Positions 31,700 through 39,610 of a DNA stretch of 64,000 nt are shown in pieces. Source of the DNA: Plantactinospora sp. BC1 (GTDB taxonomy: Bacteria > Actinomycetota > Actinomycetes > Mycobacteriales > Micromonosporaceae); contig NZ_CP028158.1 in the NCBI RefSeq assembly GCF_003030345.1, forward strand, positions 2,728,001 through 2,792,000, in the 5' to 3' direction. Each line of letters begins with the position of its first letter. Position 1 is the stretch's first letter. The position numbers and the translations under genes are program-made. The notes below the pieces were generated by a model. That model was not told the DNA's origin, searched no databases, and saw nothing but the letters and a program-made list of their open reading frames with translations.

Positions 31700-32671
31700 T
31701 CACGGACGGAATCCGTCCGGCAGCAACCGGGCCAGCGCCCGCACCGCGCGGTATTGAAGGGCCTTGATCGCGCCCTCGTTCTTCCCCATCGCCTGGGCGG
31801 TCTCCGCCACGGAGAAACCCTGTAGGAATCGCAGAACGATGCATTCCTGCTGCTCGGGGTTGAGTTGCTTGACGGCGGTCAGCAGGGCGACGTTGGTGAT
31901 GTGCTCGACGACGGCCGCCTCCGGGCTCCCCTCCGGACCCCGATCCTCGCGGTCCGCATCCAGAACGTCACCCGTAGTAACTTCCAGGCGGTAGCGGCCG
32001 GACTTGAAATGGTCCGCGACCAGGTTCCGGGCGATCGTCACCAGCCAGGCACCCAGGTCACGGCCCTGCCAGGTGAAGCTGCCAATCCGTTTCAGCGCCC
32101 GTAGGAAGGTGTCCGAGGTGAGGTCCTCGGCGAGCTGCCGGTTGCCGACCCGGAAGTAGACGAACCGGAAGACCGTGTCGACGTACCGGTCGTAGATCAG
32201 GCCGAACGCCTCCGGCTCACCGGCCTGGGCCCGTTCCACCAGCGCCCAGACCTCCCGGGCCGGGTCCGACGGGTCCGGGCGGTCCGGATAACCGGTCGGC
32301 GTACCGCCGCCCGAACCGGTCGAGGTCTCGGTCGCCGGCACCACCGGCAGGATCGCCGTCTCGGTCTCCGGCGCCTCGGGGCGGGCGGGCGGTGCCGCCG
32401 TACCCGGCTGGGCGGGCATCGCCGGCCGGGCCGGACTGGCCACCCGGCCGCCGACCGGCCGCGCGTTGCCGCCCGGGTTGTTGTGCCGGGTCGGCGTCTC
32501 GTTCGGATGTGGACGGTTCCGGATCCGCTTCGAGCCCCCGTCGCCGCGTACCGCCAGGCTCAGCATGTCGTCCATGGACGCGCGGAGCCGGTCGAGGCCC
32601 TGGGTGAGGGCGAGGCGGGTGTTCCGTGGCCCGCCGCCGGATGCTCCGTCGACGTATCCGTATGTGCTCAC
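31700..32671 (-). CDS. bldN: BldN-like ECF RNA polymerase sigma factor
   Basis: 323 residues from GTG 32671 (GGGGAGG 4 nt upstream). A ~140-residue disordered N-terminal extension precedes sigma region 2 (FGLIYDRYVDTVFRFVYFRV, LTSDTFLRALKRI, TWQGRDLGAWLVTIARNLVA) and region 4 (QECIVLRFLQGFSVAETAQA, KNEGAIKALQYRAVRAL). These match Streptomyces BldN almost word for word, including its unusual N-terminal pro-region. In streptomycetes BldN drives aerial-hypha and chaplin genes; in this organism a developmental role is inferred. The anti-sigma-like gene lies 264 nt downstream. Region 31436-31699 shows no other gene. Confidence 0.88.
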   Translation of the reverse strand: MSTYGYVDGASGGGPRNTRLALTQGLDRLRASMDDMLSLAVRGDGGSKRIRNRPHPNETPTRHNNPGGNARPVGGRVASPARPAMPAQPGTAAPPARPEAPETETAILPVVPATETSTGSGGGTPTGYPDRPDPSDPAREVWALVERAQAGEPEAFGLIYDRYVDTVFRFVYFRVGNRQLAEDLTSDTFLRALKRIGSFTWQGRDLGAWLVTIARNLVADHFKSGRYRLEVTTGDVLDADREDRGPEGSPEAAVVEHITNVALLTAVKQLNPEQQECIVLRFLQGFSVAETAQAMGKNEGAIKALQYRAVRALARLLPDGFRP

Positions 32672-32859
32672 TGGACCTCCCCGGCCGGCCGAGGCCGCGG
32701 GACCGGTCGCCGGAACCGGGCCGCGATGGGGGCCGTACCCGCGCCGGGGTCGGCGCGATCCGGCACGGCAGTTCCGGGGTGCGCCGTACGACGGCACACG
32801 CCCCACAGCTGCTGGTGCAGTGCTCTCACAGGCACGGCGGCCTCCTCGGGCTGAGGGGT

Positions 32860-32889
32860 GTCGACTCACGGCAAAAGGGGTGAGCCGAC
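32860..32889. promoter_or_regulatory. 10 bp inverted repeat, candidate operator upstream of bldN
   Basis: GTCGACTCAC / GTGAGCCGAC (one mismatch) separated by 10 nt, centred ~200 nt before the bldN start. Confidence 0.4.
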
Positions 32890-32933
32890 CCGAGTGATGA
32901 TAGGGCCAACGTCACCCATGTGCGGCAAGTCCG

Positions 32934-32946
32934 TTACACAGAGCCA
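32934..32946. promoter_or_regulatory. BldD-box-like site
   Basis: TTACACAGAGCCA differs at one defined position from the published BldD consensus TNACNCWGNGTNA. BldD with c-di-GMP represses bldN in streptomycetes; here the site is 263 nt upstream of the bldN start. Confidence 0.4.
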
Positions 32947-33334
32947 AAGTATTTCCGCCAAGCCACCCGAACGGGGCGCACAGCTTGTGCGTTGTCAGAT
33001 GCCTGACAGTGCGGTATCAAGGGCCCTGAGCAGGGGAAACGTGCAGACACGCCAGTGCGCGACGGGCCTTGGGCGCGCCGTCGCGAACGTGTTAGAAGCT
33101 GTTCACCGCACGGGGGCGTCGATATCCGAAACCCGTTACGGCCTGCTGGAACTTACCTCGGGACCCGGGGCGAAGTCGAGAGAAGTTCCACGTCGAGGGA
33201 AAGTTCCACCGATCCGTGTCCACCGGGCGTACCGATCCGGGCGTACCGGTCCGGGATGGCCGGTTGTGCGACCGCTGGACGAGCCGGCGGTCGGAGCGCG
33301 CGTCGCGCCCGGCGCTGTGCCAGACTCAGCGACC

Positions 33335-35011
33335 GTGCAGGATGGACCGGACACCCCCGCCGAGCCAGCCGCGGCCACCCTGGCCGACCGGGTACGCCTG
33401 GCCGCCGCGAGCCGCCCCGACGAGCCCGCGCTGCTCTGGACCGACGCCGCGCTGAGCTGGGCCGAACTGGACAGTGCCGTCGACCGGGTCGCCGCTGCGC
33501 TCCGCCGCCGGGCCGGCGCGCCGACCGACGGGCACCCGGCCCGGGTCGCCATCGCCCTGGCCAACTCGCCCGACTTCGCGGTGGCGTTCTTCGGCACCCA
33601 GCGGGCCGGGCTGGTCGCGGTACCGGTGAACCCGGCGCTGACCGGCCCGGAGCTGCGACACATCCTGGCCGACTCGGCGGCGAGCATCCTGATCTGCACC
33701 GAGCAGGTCGGCGCGGCCGTCGACGGGGTCCGGGCCGAGTTGCCGGCACTGACCGAACTGCACACCGCACTGTCGAGCCTGACCGGGCCGGCGCCCGAGG
33801 AAAAGGTGGTGTCGGCGTCCGAAGGCGACCCGGCCGACCGGCCGATCCGGACGGACCCGGAGGCGGTGGCCGTACTCCTCTACACCTCCGGCACCACCGG
33901 CGAGCCGAAGGGCGCGATGCTGTCGCACCGGGCGCTGCTCGCCAACCACGAGCAGGTCGGCCGGATCTCCCCGCCGGTGGTCGGGCCGGACGACCGGGTG
34001 CTGCTGGCCCTGCCGCTCTTCCACGCGTACGGGCTGAACGCGGGGCTGGGCGCGGTGGCGTACCACGGGGCGTGCGGGGTGCTGGTCGATCGGTTCGACG
34101 CGGCCGCCGTACTGGAGGTGGTCGCCCGGCACCGGGTGAGCGTGCTGGTCGGCGTACCGTCGATGTTCCTCGGCTGGGCGATGCTGCCGGACGCCCCGGC
34201 GGCGGCCGGGGTGCCGGCCGGCTCGGCGCTGCGCACCGCGATGGCCTCGGTGCGGGTCGCGATCTGCGGTGCCGCCCCGCTGGCGGTCGGCGGCGCGACC
34301 CGGTTCGCCGAGGCGACCGGCCGGCGGATCCAGGTCGGCTACGGCCTCACCGAGACCGCTCCGGTGCTCACCACCACACTCTCCGGCCCGGAGGCGAAGC
34401 CGAACTCGATCGGTCGGCCGATCCCCGGCGTCGAGCTGAGGCTCGTCGCCGCCGACGGGGAGGAGCTGTGGCGGGACGGCTCCGCCGTCGAGCCGGCCGA
34501 CGGCGGGGACGACCCGGACGAGCCCGACCTCGACCTCTCCTCGCCCGGCACCGATCCCGGCGAGATCGTGGTCCGGGGCGCCAACCTCTTCTCCGGCTAC
34601 TGGCCGGACGGGCACGGCGGCCCGGACGCCGACGGCTGGTGGCGGACCGGCGACGTGGCGTACGCCGACGCGGGCGGTGACCTCTTCCTGGTGGACCGGC
34701 TCGGCGAACTGATCCTGGTCAACGGCTTCAACGTCTATCCGCAGGAGGTCGAACGGGTGCTCGGCGCGCATCCGGAGGTGGTCGAGTCGGTGGTGTTCGG
34801 CAGGCCGGACCCGCTGGCCGGGGAGGCGGTCACCGCGTACGTCGTGCGGGCACCGGAGAGCGAGGTCTCCGCCGCCGAGCTGGCCGCGCACTGCGCCGGT
34901 AGCCTGGCCCGGTTCAAGTGCCCGAGCAGGATAGAGTTCGTCGGGTCCCTGCCGCTCTCCGCGATCGGCCGGGTACGCAGATCGGTGATCCGGCACGAGG
35001 GGCGCGAGTGA
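33335..35011 (+). CDS. AMP-dependent acyl-CoA ligase (long-chain fatty acid type)
   Basis: 558 residues from GTG 33335; earlier in-frame codons are rejected because they lack coding character and the start fits a CAGACT -10. Adenylation motifs: LLYTSGTTGEPKGAMLSH (P-loop), YGLTETAPVLTTTLSGPE (aromatic/TE motif), DGWWRTGDVAYADAGG and the lysine-bearing C-terminal domain (KCPSRIEFVGSLPLSAIGRV), where the catalytic Lys position reads Arg-Val-Arg-Arg (IGRVRR instead of GKILRR); this may weaken the adenylation half-reaction. A ~35-residue acidic insert (VEPADGGDDPDEPDLDL) interrupts the subdomain before the hinge. Overlaps the glutaredoxin gene by 4 nt. Confidence 0.88.
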   Translation: MQDGPDTPAEPAAATLADRVRLAAASRPDEPALLWTDAALSWAELDSAVDRVAAALRRRAGAPTDGHPARVAIALANSPDFAVAFFGTQRAGLVAVPVNPALTGPELRHILADSAASILICTEQVGAAVDGVRAELPALTELHTALSSLTGPAPEEKVVSASEGDPADRPIRTDPEAVAVLLYTSGTTGEPKGAMLSHRALLANHEQVGRISPPVVGPDDRVLLALPLFHAYGLNAGLGAVAYHGACGVLVDRFDAAAVLEVVARHRVSVLVGVPSMFLGWAMLPDAPAAAGVPAGSALRTAMASVRVAICGAAPLAVGGATRFAEATGRRIQVGYGLTETAPVLTTTLSGPEAKPNSIGRPIPGVELRLVAADGEELWRDGSAVEPADGGDDPDEPDLDLSSPGTDPGEIVVRGANLFSGYWPDGHGGPDADGWWRTGDVAYADAGGDLFLVDRLGELILVNGFNVYPQEVERVLGAHPEVVESVVFGRPDPLAGEAVTAYVVRAPESEVSAAELAAHCAGSLARFKCPSRIEFVGSLPLSAIGRVRRSVIRHEGRE

Positions 35012-35265
35012 CGACGAGTGAGCCACGGCTGACCTTGATCACCCGGCCCGGCTGCCACCTCTGCGAGGTTGCCAGGGAGGCCGTCGACCGGGTGGTGGCG
35101 GTGACCGGAGACCGCTGGACCGAGCTGGACGTCACCGGTGACCTGGAGCTGGAGCGCGAGTACGGCGACCGGCTGCCGGTGGTGCTGCTCGACGGCCGCG
35201 AGCACGGCTACTGGCGGGTCGAGGAGGAGCGCCTGCTCCGCGACCTGACCGCACCGCGCGGCTGA
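35008..35265 (+). CDS. glutaredoxin-like thiol protein (Rv0508-like)
   Basis: 85 residues from GTG 35008 (GTGA overlap with the ligase stop). Thioredoxin fold with active site RPGCHLCEVA (CxxC) and the cis-Pro segment DRLPVVLLDG. Belongs to the glutaredoxin 2-like/DUF836 group; conserved next to the hem cluster in actinobacteria. Probably reduces a protein disulfide; mycothiol-dependent use is possible. Confidence 0.88.
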   Translation: MTTSEPRLTLITRPGCHLCEVAREAVDRVVAVTGDRWTELDVTGDLELEREYGDRLPVVLLDGREHGYWRVEEERLLRDLTAPRG

Positions 35266-35302
35266 CCGAGGTGGCACCGGCCGAACCGTCGGCGGTGCCG
35301 CG

Positions 35303-35308
35303 TATCGT
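35303..35308 (+). promoter_or_regulatory. -10 box TATCGT of a leaderless promoter
   Basis: TATCGT, 6 nt before ATG 35315. Confidence 0.5.
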
Positions 35309-35314
35309 GCTCGG

Positions 35315-35956
35315 ATGCGCGAGCACCTCGTCTGGGACTGGAACGGCACCCTGCTCGACGACCTGACCCTGGTCGTCGCCGCCACCAACGTGGCGCTGGT
35401 CGGAGCCGGCGGACCCGAGGTGACCGCCGAGGAGCACCGTACGCAGTTCCGGCGGCCGATCGCGGACTACTACGCCGAGGTGCTCGGCCGGGCCGTGGAC
35501 GCCGAGGAGTTCAGCCGGCTGGACCAGCTCTTCCACGAGGCGTACCGGGTCGGGCTGGCCAGTTGCGAGCTGGCCGCCGACGCCACCACCGCGATCAAGA
35601 CCTGGACCGGTACCCAGTCGCTGCTGTCGATGTGGTTCCACGACGAGCTGGTGCCGGCGGTCGACCGGTACGGGCTGACCGCCGTGTTCCGCCGGGTCGA
35701 CGGGCTGCGCGGCACCGTCGGCGGTGACCGCAAGGCCCGGCACCTGGCCCGGCACCTGGCGGAGTCCGGTGTCGAGGGGAGTTCGGCGGTGCTGATCGGC
35801 GACTCGATCGACGACGCCGAGGCGGCCGACTCGGTGGGCGCCCGCTGTGTCCTCTACAGCGGCGGGTTCACCGATTCGGCCCGGCTGCGCGCCGCCGGCT
35901 GGCCGGTCGCCGACTCGCTCACCGAGGCCGTCGAACTCGCCGCCAGCCTGGACTGA
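35315..35956 (+). CDS. HAD family hydrolase, phosphoglycolate-phosphatase-like
   Basis: 213 residues. Motif I is VWDWNGTLLDD, with Asp-x-Asn in place of Asp-x-Asp: the second (acid/base) aspartate is replaced by Asn, while WDWNGTLxDD is characteristic of a distinct actinobacterial HAD group. A helical cap (~20-100) follows, then motif II LLSMWF (weak), motif III GGDRKARHL and motif IV IGDSIDDAEAADSVG. Substrate unknown. Transcribed alone; ends at a GC palindrome. Confidence 0.82.
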   Translation: MREHLVWDWNGTLLDDLTLVVAATNVALVGAGGPEVTAEEHRTQFRRPIADYYAEVLGRAVDAEEFSRLDQLFHEAYRVGLASCELAADATTAIKTWTGTQSLLSMWFHDELVPAVDRYGLTAVFRRVDGLRGTVGGDRKARHLARHLAESGVEGSSAVLIGDSIDDAEAADSVGARCVLYSGGFTDSARLRAAGWPVADSLTEAVELAASLD

Positions 35957-35973
35957 ATATCCGGGCCGCACGC

Positions 35974-35991
35974 CCCGGCCGCGCGGCCGGG
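35974..35991. terminator. GC palindrome between convergent genes
   Basis: CCCGGCCGC/GCGGCCGGG, a perfect 18 bp palindrome 17 nt after the HAD stop; in RNA it folds with a minimal loop. Confidence 0.4.
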
Positions 35992-36031
35992 CAGGCACCC
36001 GGGCGGGCCGGCCGCGCGACGGGCGGGCGGG

Positions 36032-36697
36032 TCAGCCGCGCAGGTAGGCGAGCACGGCGAGGACCCGGCGATGCTGCTCCTCGTCCGGCGGCAGTTGCAG
36101 CTTGGTGAAGATGTTCCGGACGTGCTTCTCCACCGCGCCGTCGCTGACCACCAGGGCCCGGGCGATGGCCGTGTTCGACCGCCCCTCCGCCATCAGTCCG
36201 AGCACCTCCCGCTCGCGCGGTGTCAGCTCCCGCAGCGGGTCGTCCCGACGGCGCCGGACGAGGAGCTGGCCGACCACCTCCGGGTCGAGCACCGTGCCGC
36301 CGCCGGCGACCCGGTTCACGGCGTCGAGGAACTCGTCGATCGCCGCCACCCGGTCCTTGAGCAGGTAGCCGATCCCACCGCCGCCGACGCCGCCGCTGGG
36401 CTTGACGGTGGCGAGCAGGTCGTCGGCGTACGACACCTCGACGTACTGGGAGAGGACCAGGATCGGGGTCCGCGGTACCCGCTGCCGGGCCTCCACCGCC
36501 GCCCGCAGTCCCTCGTCGGTGTGCGAGGGCGGCATCCGGACGTCCACGATCGAGACGTCGGGGCGGTGCGTGACGATGGCCTCGACCAGGGTCGTACCGT
36601 CGCCGACCGCGGCCACCACCTCGTGGCCGTGCTCGGTCAGCAGGCGTACCAGACCCTCCCGGAGGAGAACGGCGTCATCGGCGATCACTACGCGCAT
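36032..36697 (-). CDS. NarL/LuxR-family response regulator
   Basis: 221 residues from ATG 36697. Receiver domain: VVIADDAVLLREGLVRLL with the acidic pocket, phospho-acceptor Asp in VSIVDVRMPP, Lys in YLLKDR. The loop after alpha4 carries an unusual Gly-rich insert (KPSGGVGGGGIGYLLKDRV). LuxR HTH: LTPREREVLGLMAEGRSNTA, IARALVVSDGAVEKHVRNIF. Partner of the sensor kinase encoded 104 nt upstream on the same strand. Target genes unknown. Confidence 0.92.
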   Translation of the reverse strand: MRVVIADDAVLLREGLVRLLTEHGHEVVAAVGDGTTLVEAIVTHRPDVSIVDVRMPPSHTDEGLRAAVEARQRVPRTPILVLSQYVEVSYADDLLATVKPSGGVGGGGIGYLLKDRVAAIDEFLDAVNRVAGGGTVLDPEVVGQLLVRRRRDDPLRELTPREREVLGLMAEGRSNTAIARALVVSDGAVEKHVRNIFTKLQLPPDEEQHRRVLAVLAYLRG

Positions 36698-36801
36698 GAT
36701 GTTGTTGTCTACCACTGCCGGCCCGTCGGACGGGTGTTCCCGTCCCATCCGGTCAACTTCCGGGGAGGTCGGTGCGGTGCCGGCCGGGGCGTCGGAGTGG
36801 C

Positions 36802-38112
36802 TCAGCACGGCAGCTCGGCCCGGATCTCGGTCGGCCCACCGGGCGGGCTGAGCACGGTCAGGGTGCCGTCGTTGGCACGTACCCGGTCGGCGAGCCCGGC
36901 CAGGCCGTGCCCCTTGGAGAGGTGCGCGCCGCCCTCGCCGTCGTCGATCACCACGATCCGCAGCGCCCGCTCCTCCCGGGTCACCGTCAACCAGCACTCG
37001 GTGGCCCGGCTGTGCTTGGCGACGTTGGTCAGCGCCTCGGCCACCACGAAGTACGCGGTCGACTCGATCGCCGGGCCGGGCCGGCCGTCCGGGGTGCCGA
37101 GCCGGGGGTCGACGGCGAGTTCGACCGGGATCAGCCCGCGCCCGGCGAGCGCCGCCAGGGCGCTGGGCAGGCCCCGGTCGACCAGGATCGGCGGGGCGAT
37201 CCCCCGGGAGAGTGCCCGCAGTTCGGCGAGGGTGTCCCGGGTCTGCGCGAGCGCCTCGCCGAGGGTCTGCCGGGCCGCCTCCGGGTCCGAGTCGAGCTGC
37301 TGCTGGGCCCGGCTCAGGTCCATGGCCAGCCGGACCAGCCGCTGCTGCGGCCCGTCGTGGATGTCCCGCTCCAGCTTGCGCAGCGCGGTGGCCTCGGCCG
37401 AGACGGCAGCCCGCTTCTGCTCCTCCAGCACGGTGATCCGGTTGCGCATCTCCGCCACCCCGGTCAGCAGCGCGCGGCCGAGCCCGGCCTGCATCAGCGC
37501 ACAGCCCCGGACCACCAGCGGCAGGGTGATCAGGAAGAAGACCCCGAGGGCGGTGTTCAGTCCGATCCGGGCGGCGGCGCTGTCGCCCAGCCCGAGCAGC
37601 TCGTGCAGGCCCTCGTCGTTCGGGCCCTGCGGGATCGCCCAGTCGTACGCCCAGTAGAGCGAGCCGCCGATCGCGCCGAGCCACCAGACCGCGGTGATCA
37701 CGAAGGTGCCGAGCGCCACGATCAGCCGGACCCAGCCGTGCGCGAGGTCGAGCCAGGACTGGGCGTCGGCGATGGGTACGAAGATCCGTCGCCACATGCT
37801 GGCCCCGGGCTCGGCGGTGCGGTAGTTGGGGCGTACCCGGGGTTGCCGCAGCACCGCCGGCATCCGCAGCCGTTCGATGTCGGCGAAGCCCCGGGCAGCG
37901 TAGAGGGTGCCGGCCAGGATCGGCAGTCCGGTCACCGTCACCGCCAGTCCGGCACTGAGCGCGGTCCCGGCGACGAGCACGACGAAGCTCGCCAGCGCGA
38001 GGGGGAGGCCGAGGAACACGTAGCCGGAGTCGATGGCGAGTTGGCGGAGCACGCTGCGGCCGGCGCCGGGCTCGGCGCCGACGGCCACGCTGGTGGCGGT
38101 GGTCGTGGTCAT
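36802..38112 (-). CDS. NarL-type sensor histidine kinase with sensor domain
   Basis: 436 residues from ATG 38112, chosen by the TAGCGT box 7 nt before it; an upstream ATG would overlap that box. N-terminal membrane-bound sensor domain with about four helices (~30-85 and 125-235), then the HisKA_3 dimerisation helix with the phospho-acceptor His in ERDIHDGPQQRLVRLAMDL, and HATPase motifs EALTNVAKHSRA (N box), DDGEGGA (G1) and KGHGLAGLADR (G2). Pairs with the downstream response regulator. The signal sensed cannot be told from sequence. Confidence 0.92.
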   Translation of the reverse strand: MTTTTATSVAVGAEPGAGRSVLRQLAIDSGYVFLGLPLALASFVVLVAGTALSAGLAVTVTGLPILAGTLYAARGFADIERLRMPAVLRQPRVRPNYRTAEPGASMWRRIFVPIADAQSWLDLAHGWVRLIVALGTFVITAVWWLGAIGGSLYWAYDWAIPQGPNDEGLHELLGLGDSAAARIGLNTALGVFFLITLPLVVRGCALMQAGLGRALLTGVAEMRNRITVLEEQKRAAVSAEATALRKLERDIHDGPQQRLVRLAMDLSRAQQQLDSDPEAARQTLGEALAQTRDTLAELRALSRGIAPPILVDRGLPSALAALAGRGLIPVELAVDPRLGTPDGRPGPAIESTAYFVVAEALTNVAKHSRATECWLTVTREERALRIVVIDDGEGGAHLSKGHGLAGLADRVRANDGTLTVLSPPGGPTEIRAELPC

Positions 38113-38119
38113 GTTCTCG

Positions 38120-38125
38120 ACGCTA
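38120..38125 (-). promoter_or_regulatory. -10 box TAGCGT of a leaderless promoter
   Basis: Minus-strand TAGCGT, 7 nt before ATG 38112 of the sensor kinase. Confidence 0.5.
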
Positions 38126-38500
38126 GGCATCGCTGCGGTCGGTCCCCATCCCATCGGCTGGCCTCTTCACGGTAGGGCTGTCCCCACCTGACCGGGAAAT
38201 CCGCGCGCGACCCGACCGGGAAATCCGCGCGCCACTGGGGCGGGAAACCCGCGCCACCCGGGCGGGAAATCCGCGCCCACCGGGTGGGCCGGGTCGGTCC
38301 GGCGGCGGTGCCGGTCCGGGAGGGTGCCGCGCCGCTCGCGGGCCGGTCCGGAAGGCCGGCAGCCGGGAATGCGCGGGGGCCGCGACGGTTTGGCGCCGAA
38401 TGTAATGGTGGACGTCAGGAAATCCGCGGCGCATCGTGATTGCTGGATCGGCCGAAAGAGCCGGTCGATCGGCCGGCGTGGTAGTGGCGAGTTGGTCAGA

Positions 38501-38513
38501 TAAGTCGGACTTA
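38501..38513. promoter_or_regulatory. palindrome TAAGTC-G-GACTTA
   Basis: Perfect 13 bp dyad in an AT-rich stretch ~100 bp upstream of the Rex operator; candidate site for a second regulator of rex-hem. Confidence 0.4.
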
Positions 38514-38609
38514 GGTAATAATCGCCGTGACGGCTCCGGTTGGGTCGCGAACTGATCTTGTAAGTGGAGGCCCAGGTGAGGCGTTATCGCGGTCTATCAA
38601 GATCGCGAT

Positions 38610-38627
38610 TTGTGCGTGTCTTCACAA
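38610..38627. promoter_or_regulatory. Rex operator (ROP)
   Basis: TTGTGCGTGTCTTCACAA matches the actinobacterial Rex consensus TTGTGAA-N4-TTCACAA with intact outer half-sites TTGTG and CACAA and one weak inner position. It overlaps the -35 of the rex promoter, so NAD+-bound or apo Rex would block polymerase, giving autoregulation relieved by NADH. Confidence 0.8.
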
Positions 38628-38638
38628 GCGCCTACTCT
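38610..38638 (+). promoter_or_regulatory. rex promoter
   Basis: -35 TTGTGC and -10 TACTCT separated by exactly 17 bp; the -35 is the left half of the Rex operator. Confidence 0.65.
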
Positions 38639-38746
38639 GTTACTCCGACGAGCCCTGCTAGCACAGCCGGTCACAGCGGTCGCCAGCGGGTGCCCCGGAA
38701 CGACCCGCCGGTCCGGCTGGTCGAAGATCGCACGGCACGGAGTCGC

Positions 38747-39610
38747 ATGAATCAGCACCGCCCCGTAGGCACGCCCGGCCGCGCCGGTGCGGTGCCGGCG
38801 CTTCCGGATCTCCCTGAGGCGACGGTCGCCCGGCTCCCCGAATACCTCCGTGCCCTGCACAATCTCGCCGAGTCCGGCAACGACACGGTCTCCAGCGAGG
38901 AGCTGGCGACGGCGGCCGGGGTCAACTCGGCGAAGCTGCGCAAGGACCTCTCACAGCTCGGGTCGTACGGCACCCGGGGCGTGGGCTACGACGTCGCCCT
39001 GTTGATCGACCAGATCGAGTTCGTGCTCGGGCTCACCCAGTGCCGGGCGGTGGCCCTGGTCGGTGTGGGTAATCTCGGTCACGCCCTCGCCGGCTACGCG
39101 GGCTTCGCCGGCCGTGGCTTCCGGATCGCGGCGCTCTTCGACGCCGACCCGGCCCGGCTCGGCGAGGTGATCAACGGGCTGGTCGTCCGGCACATCGACG
39201 AGCTGCCGCAGGTGGCCGCCGAGGAGAGCATCGCGATCGGTGTGATCGCCACCCCGGCCACCGCCGCGCAGAGCGTCGCCGACCAACTGGTCGCGGCCGG
39301 GGTGACCAGCATCCTCAACTTCGCCCCGTGCGTGCTGGCGGTGCCGGACGGCGTCGACGTCCGCAAGGTCGACCTCGCCATCGAGCTGCAGATCCTCTCC
39401 TTCCACGAGCACCGCAAGGCGGCGCTGACCGGGTTGCCGGCGAGCACCGGTCCGGCCGCAGCGCTCGGCACGGCGAACGGCACCACCCTGGGCGGCACCG
39501 CCACGACGGGGCTGACGGCCCTGCCCGGCGGGCTCGCCGCCACCGGCACCACCGAGGCAGCGCCCACCGGGACACTCCGGTCGACGAACGCGGAGGCGGT
39601 CGGCTCATGA
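38747..39610 (+). CDS. rex: redox-sensing transcriptional repressor Rex
   Basis: 287 residues from ATG 38747. N-terminal winged HTH (residues ~25-85, TVSSEELATAAGVNSAKLRK and DLSQLGSYGTRGVGYDV) and a Rossmann domain with VALVGVGNLGHALAGY (GxGxxG at ~106), then FDADPARLGEVINGL and the domain-swapped C-terminal helix. The last ~50 residues (after HRKAALTG) are a low-complexity Gly/Thr/Ala tail not found in shorter Rex proteins. Represses respiratory and heme genes when NADH/NAD+ is low; binds its own operator here. ATGA overlap with hemA makes rex-hemA-hemC-hemD a translationally coupled operon. Confidence 0.95.
   Translation: MNQHRPVGTPGRAGAVPALPDLPEATVARLPEYLRALHNLAESGNDTVSSEELATAAGVNSAKLRKDLSQLGSYGTRGVGYDVALLIDQIEFVLGLTQCRAVALVGVGNLGHALAGYAGFAGRGFRIAALFDADPARLGEVINGLVVRHIDELPQVAAEESIAIGVIATPATAAQSVADQLVAAGVTSILNFAPCVLAVPDGVDVRKVDLAIELQILSFHEHRKAALTGLPASTGPAAALGTANGTTLGGTATTGLTALPGGLAATGTTEAAPTGTLRSTNAEAVGS

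Larger units (their letters stand above)
32672..33334. other. 663 nt divergent regulatory region bldN / acyl-CoA ligase
   Basis: No credible coding sequence. Contains the inverted repeat at 32860-32889, a BldD-box-like site at 32934-32946, a run of lower GC from 32900 to 33130, two AAGTTCCAC copies at 33183 and 33201, and a CAGACT hexamer at 33321-33326 that may be the leaderless -10 of the ligase. Such a long, AT-richer region is typical of developmental sigma genes. Confidence 0.5.
38113..38746. other. 634 nt divergent region, sensor kinase / rex
   Basis: Near 38192-38275 a GC-rich tract carries four degenerate copies of CGGGAAATCCGCGC, so it is a short direct-repeat zone. From 38395 to 38660 the sequence becomes A+T-richer and contains a palindrome at 38501, the Rex operator at 38610 and the rex promoter. 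The rex mRNA would have a ~100 nt leader. No coding sequence is supported. Confidence 0.5.

Noticed and set aside
38192-38275. Possible CRISPR array in the GGGAAATCCGCGC repeats
   Set aside because: Unit is ~14 nt with variable, very short spacers; no cas genes nearby.
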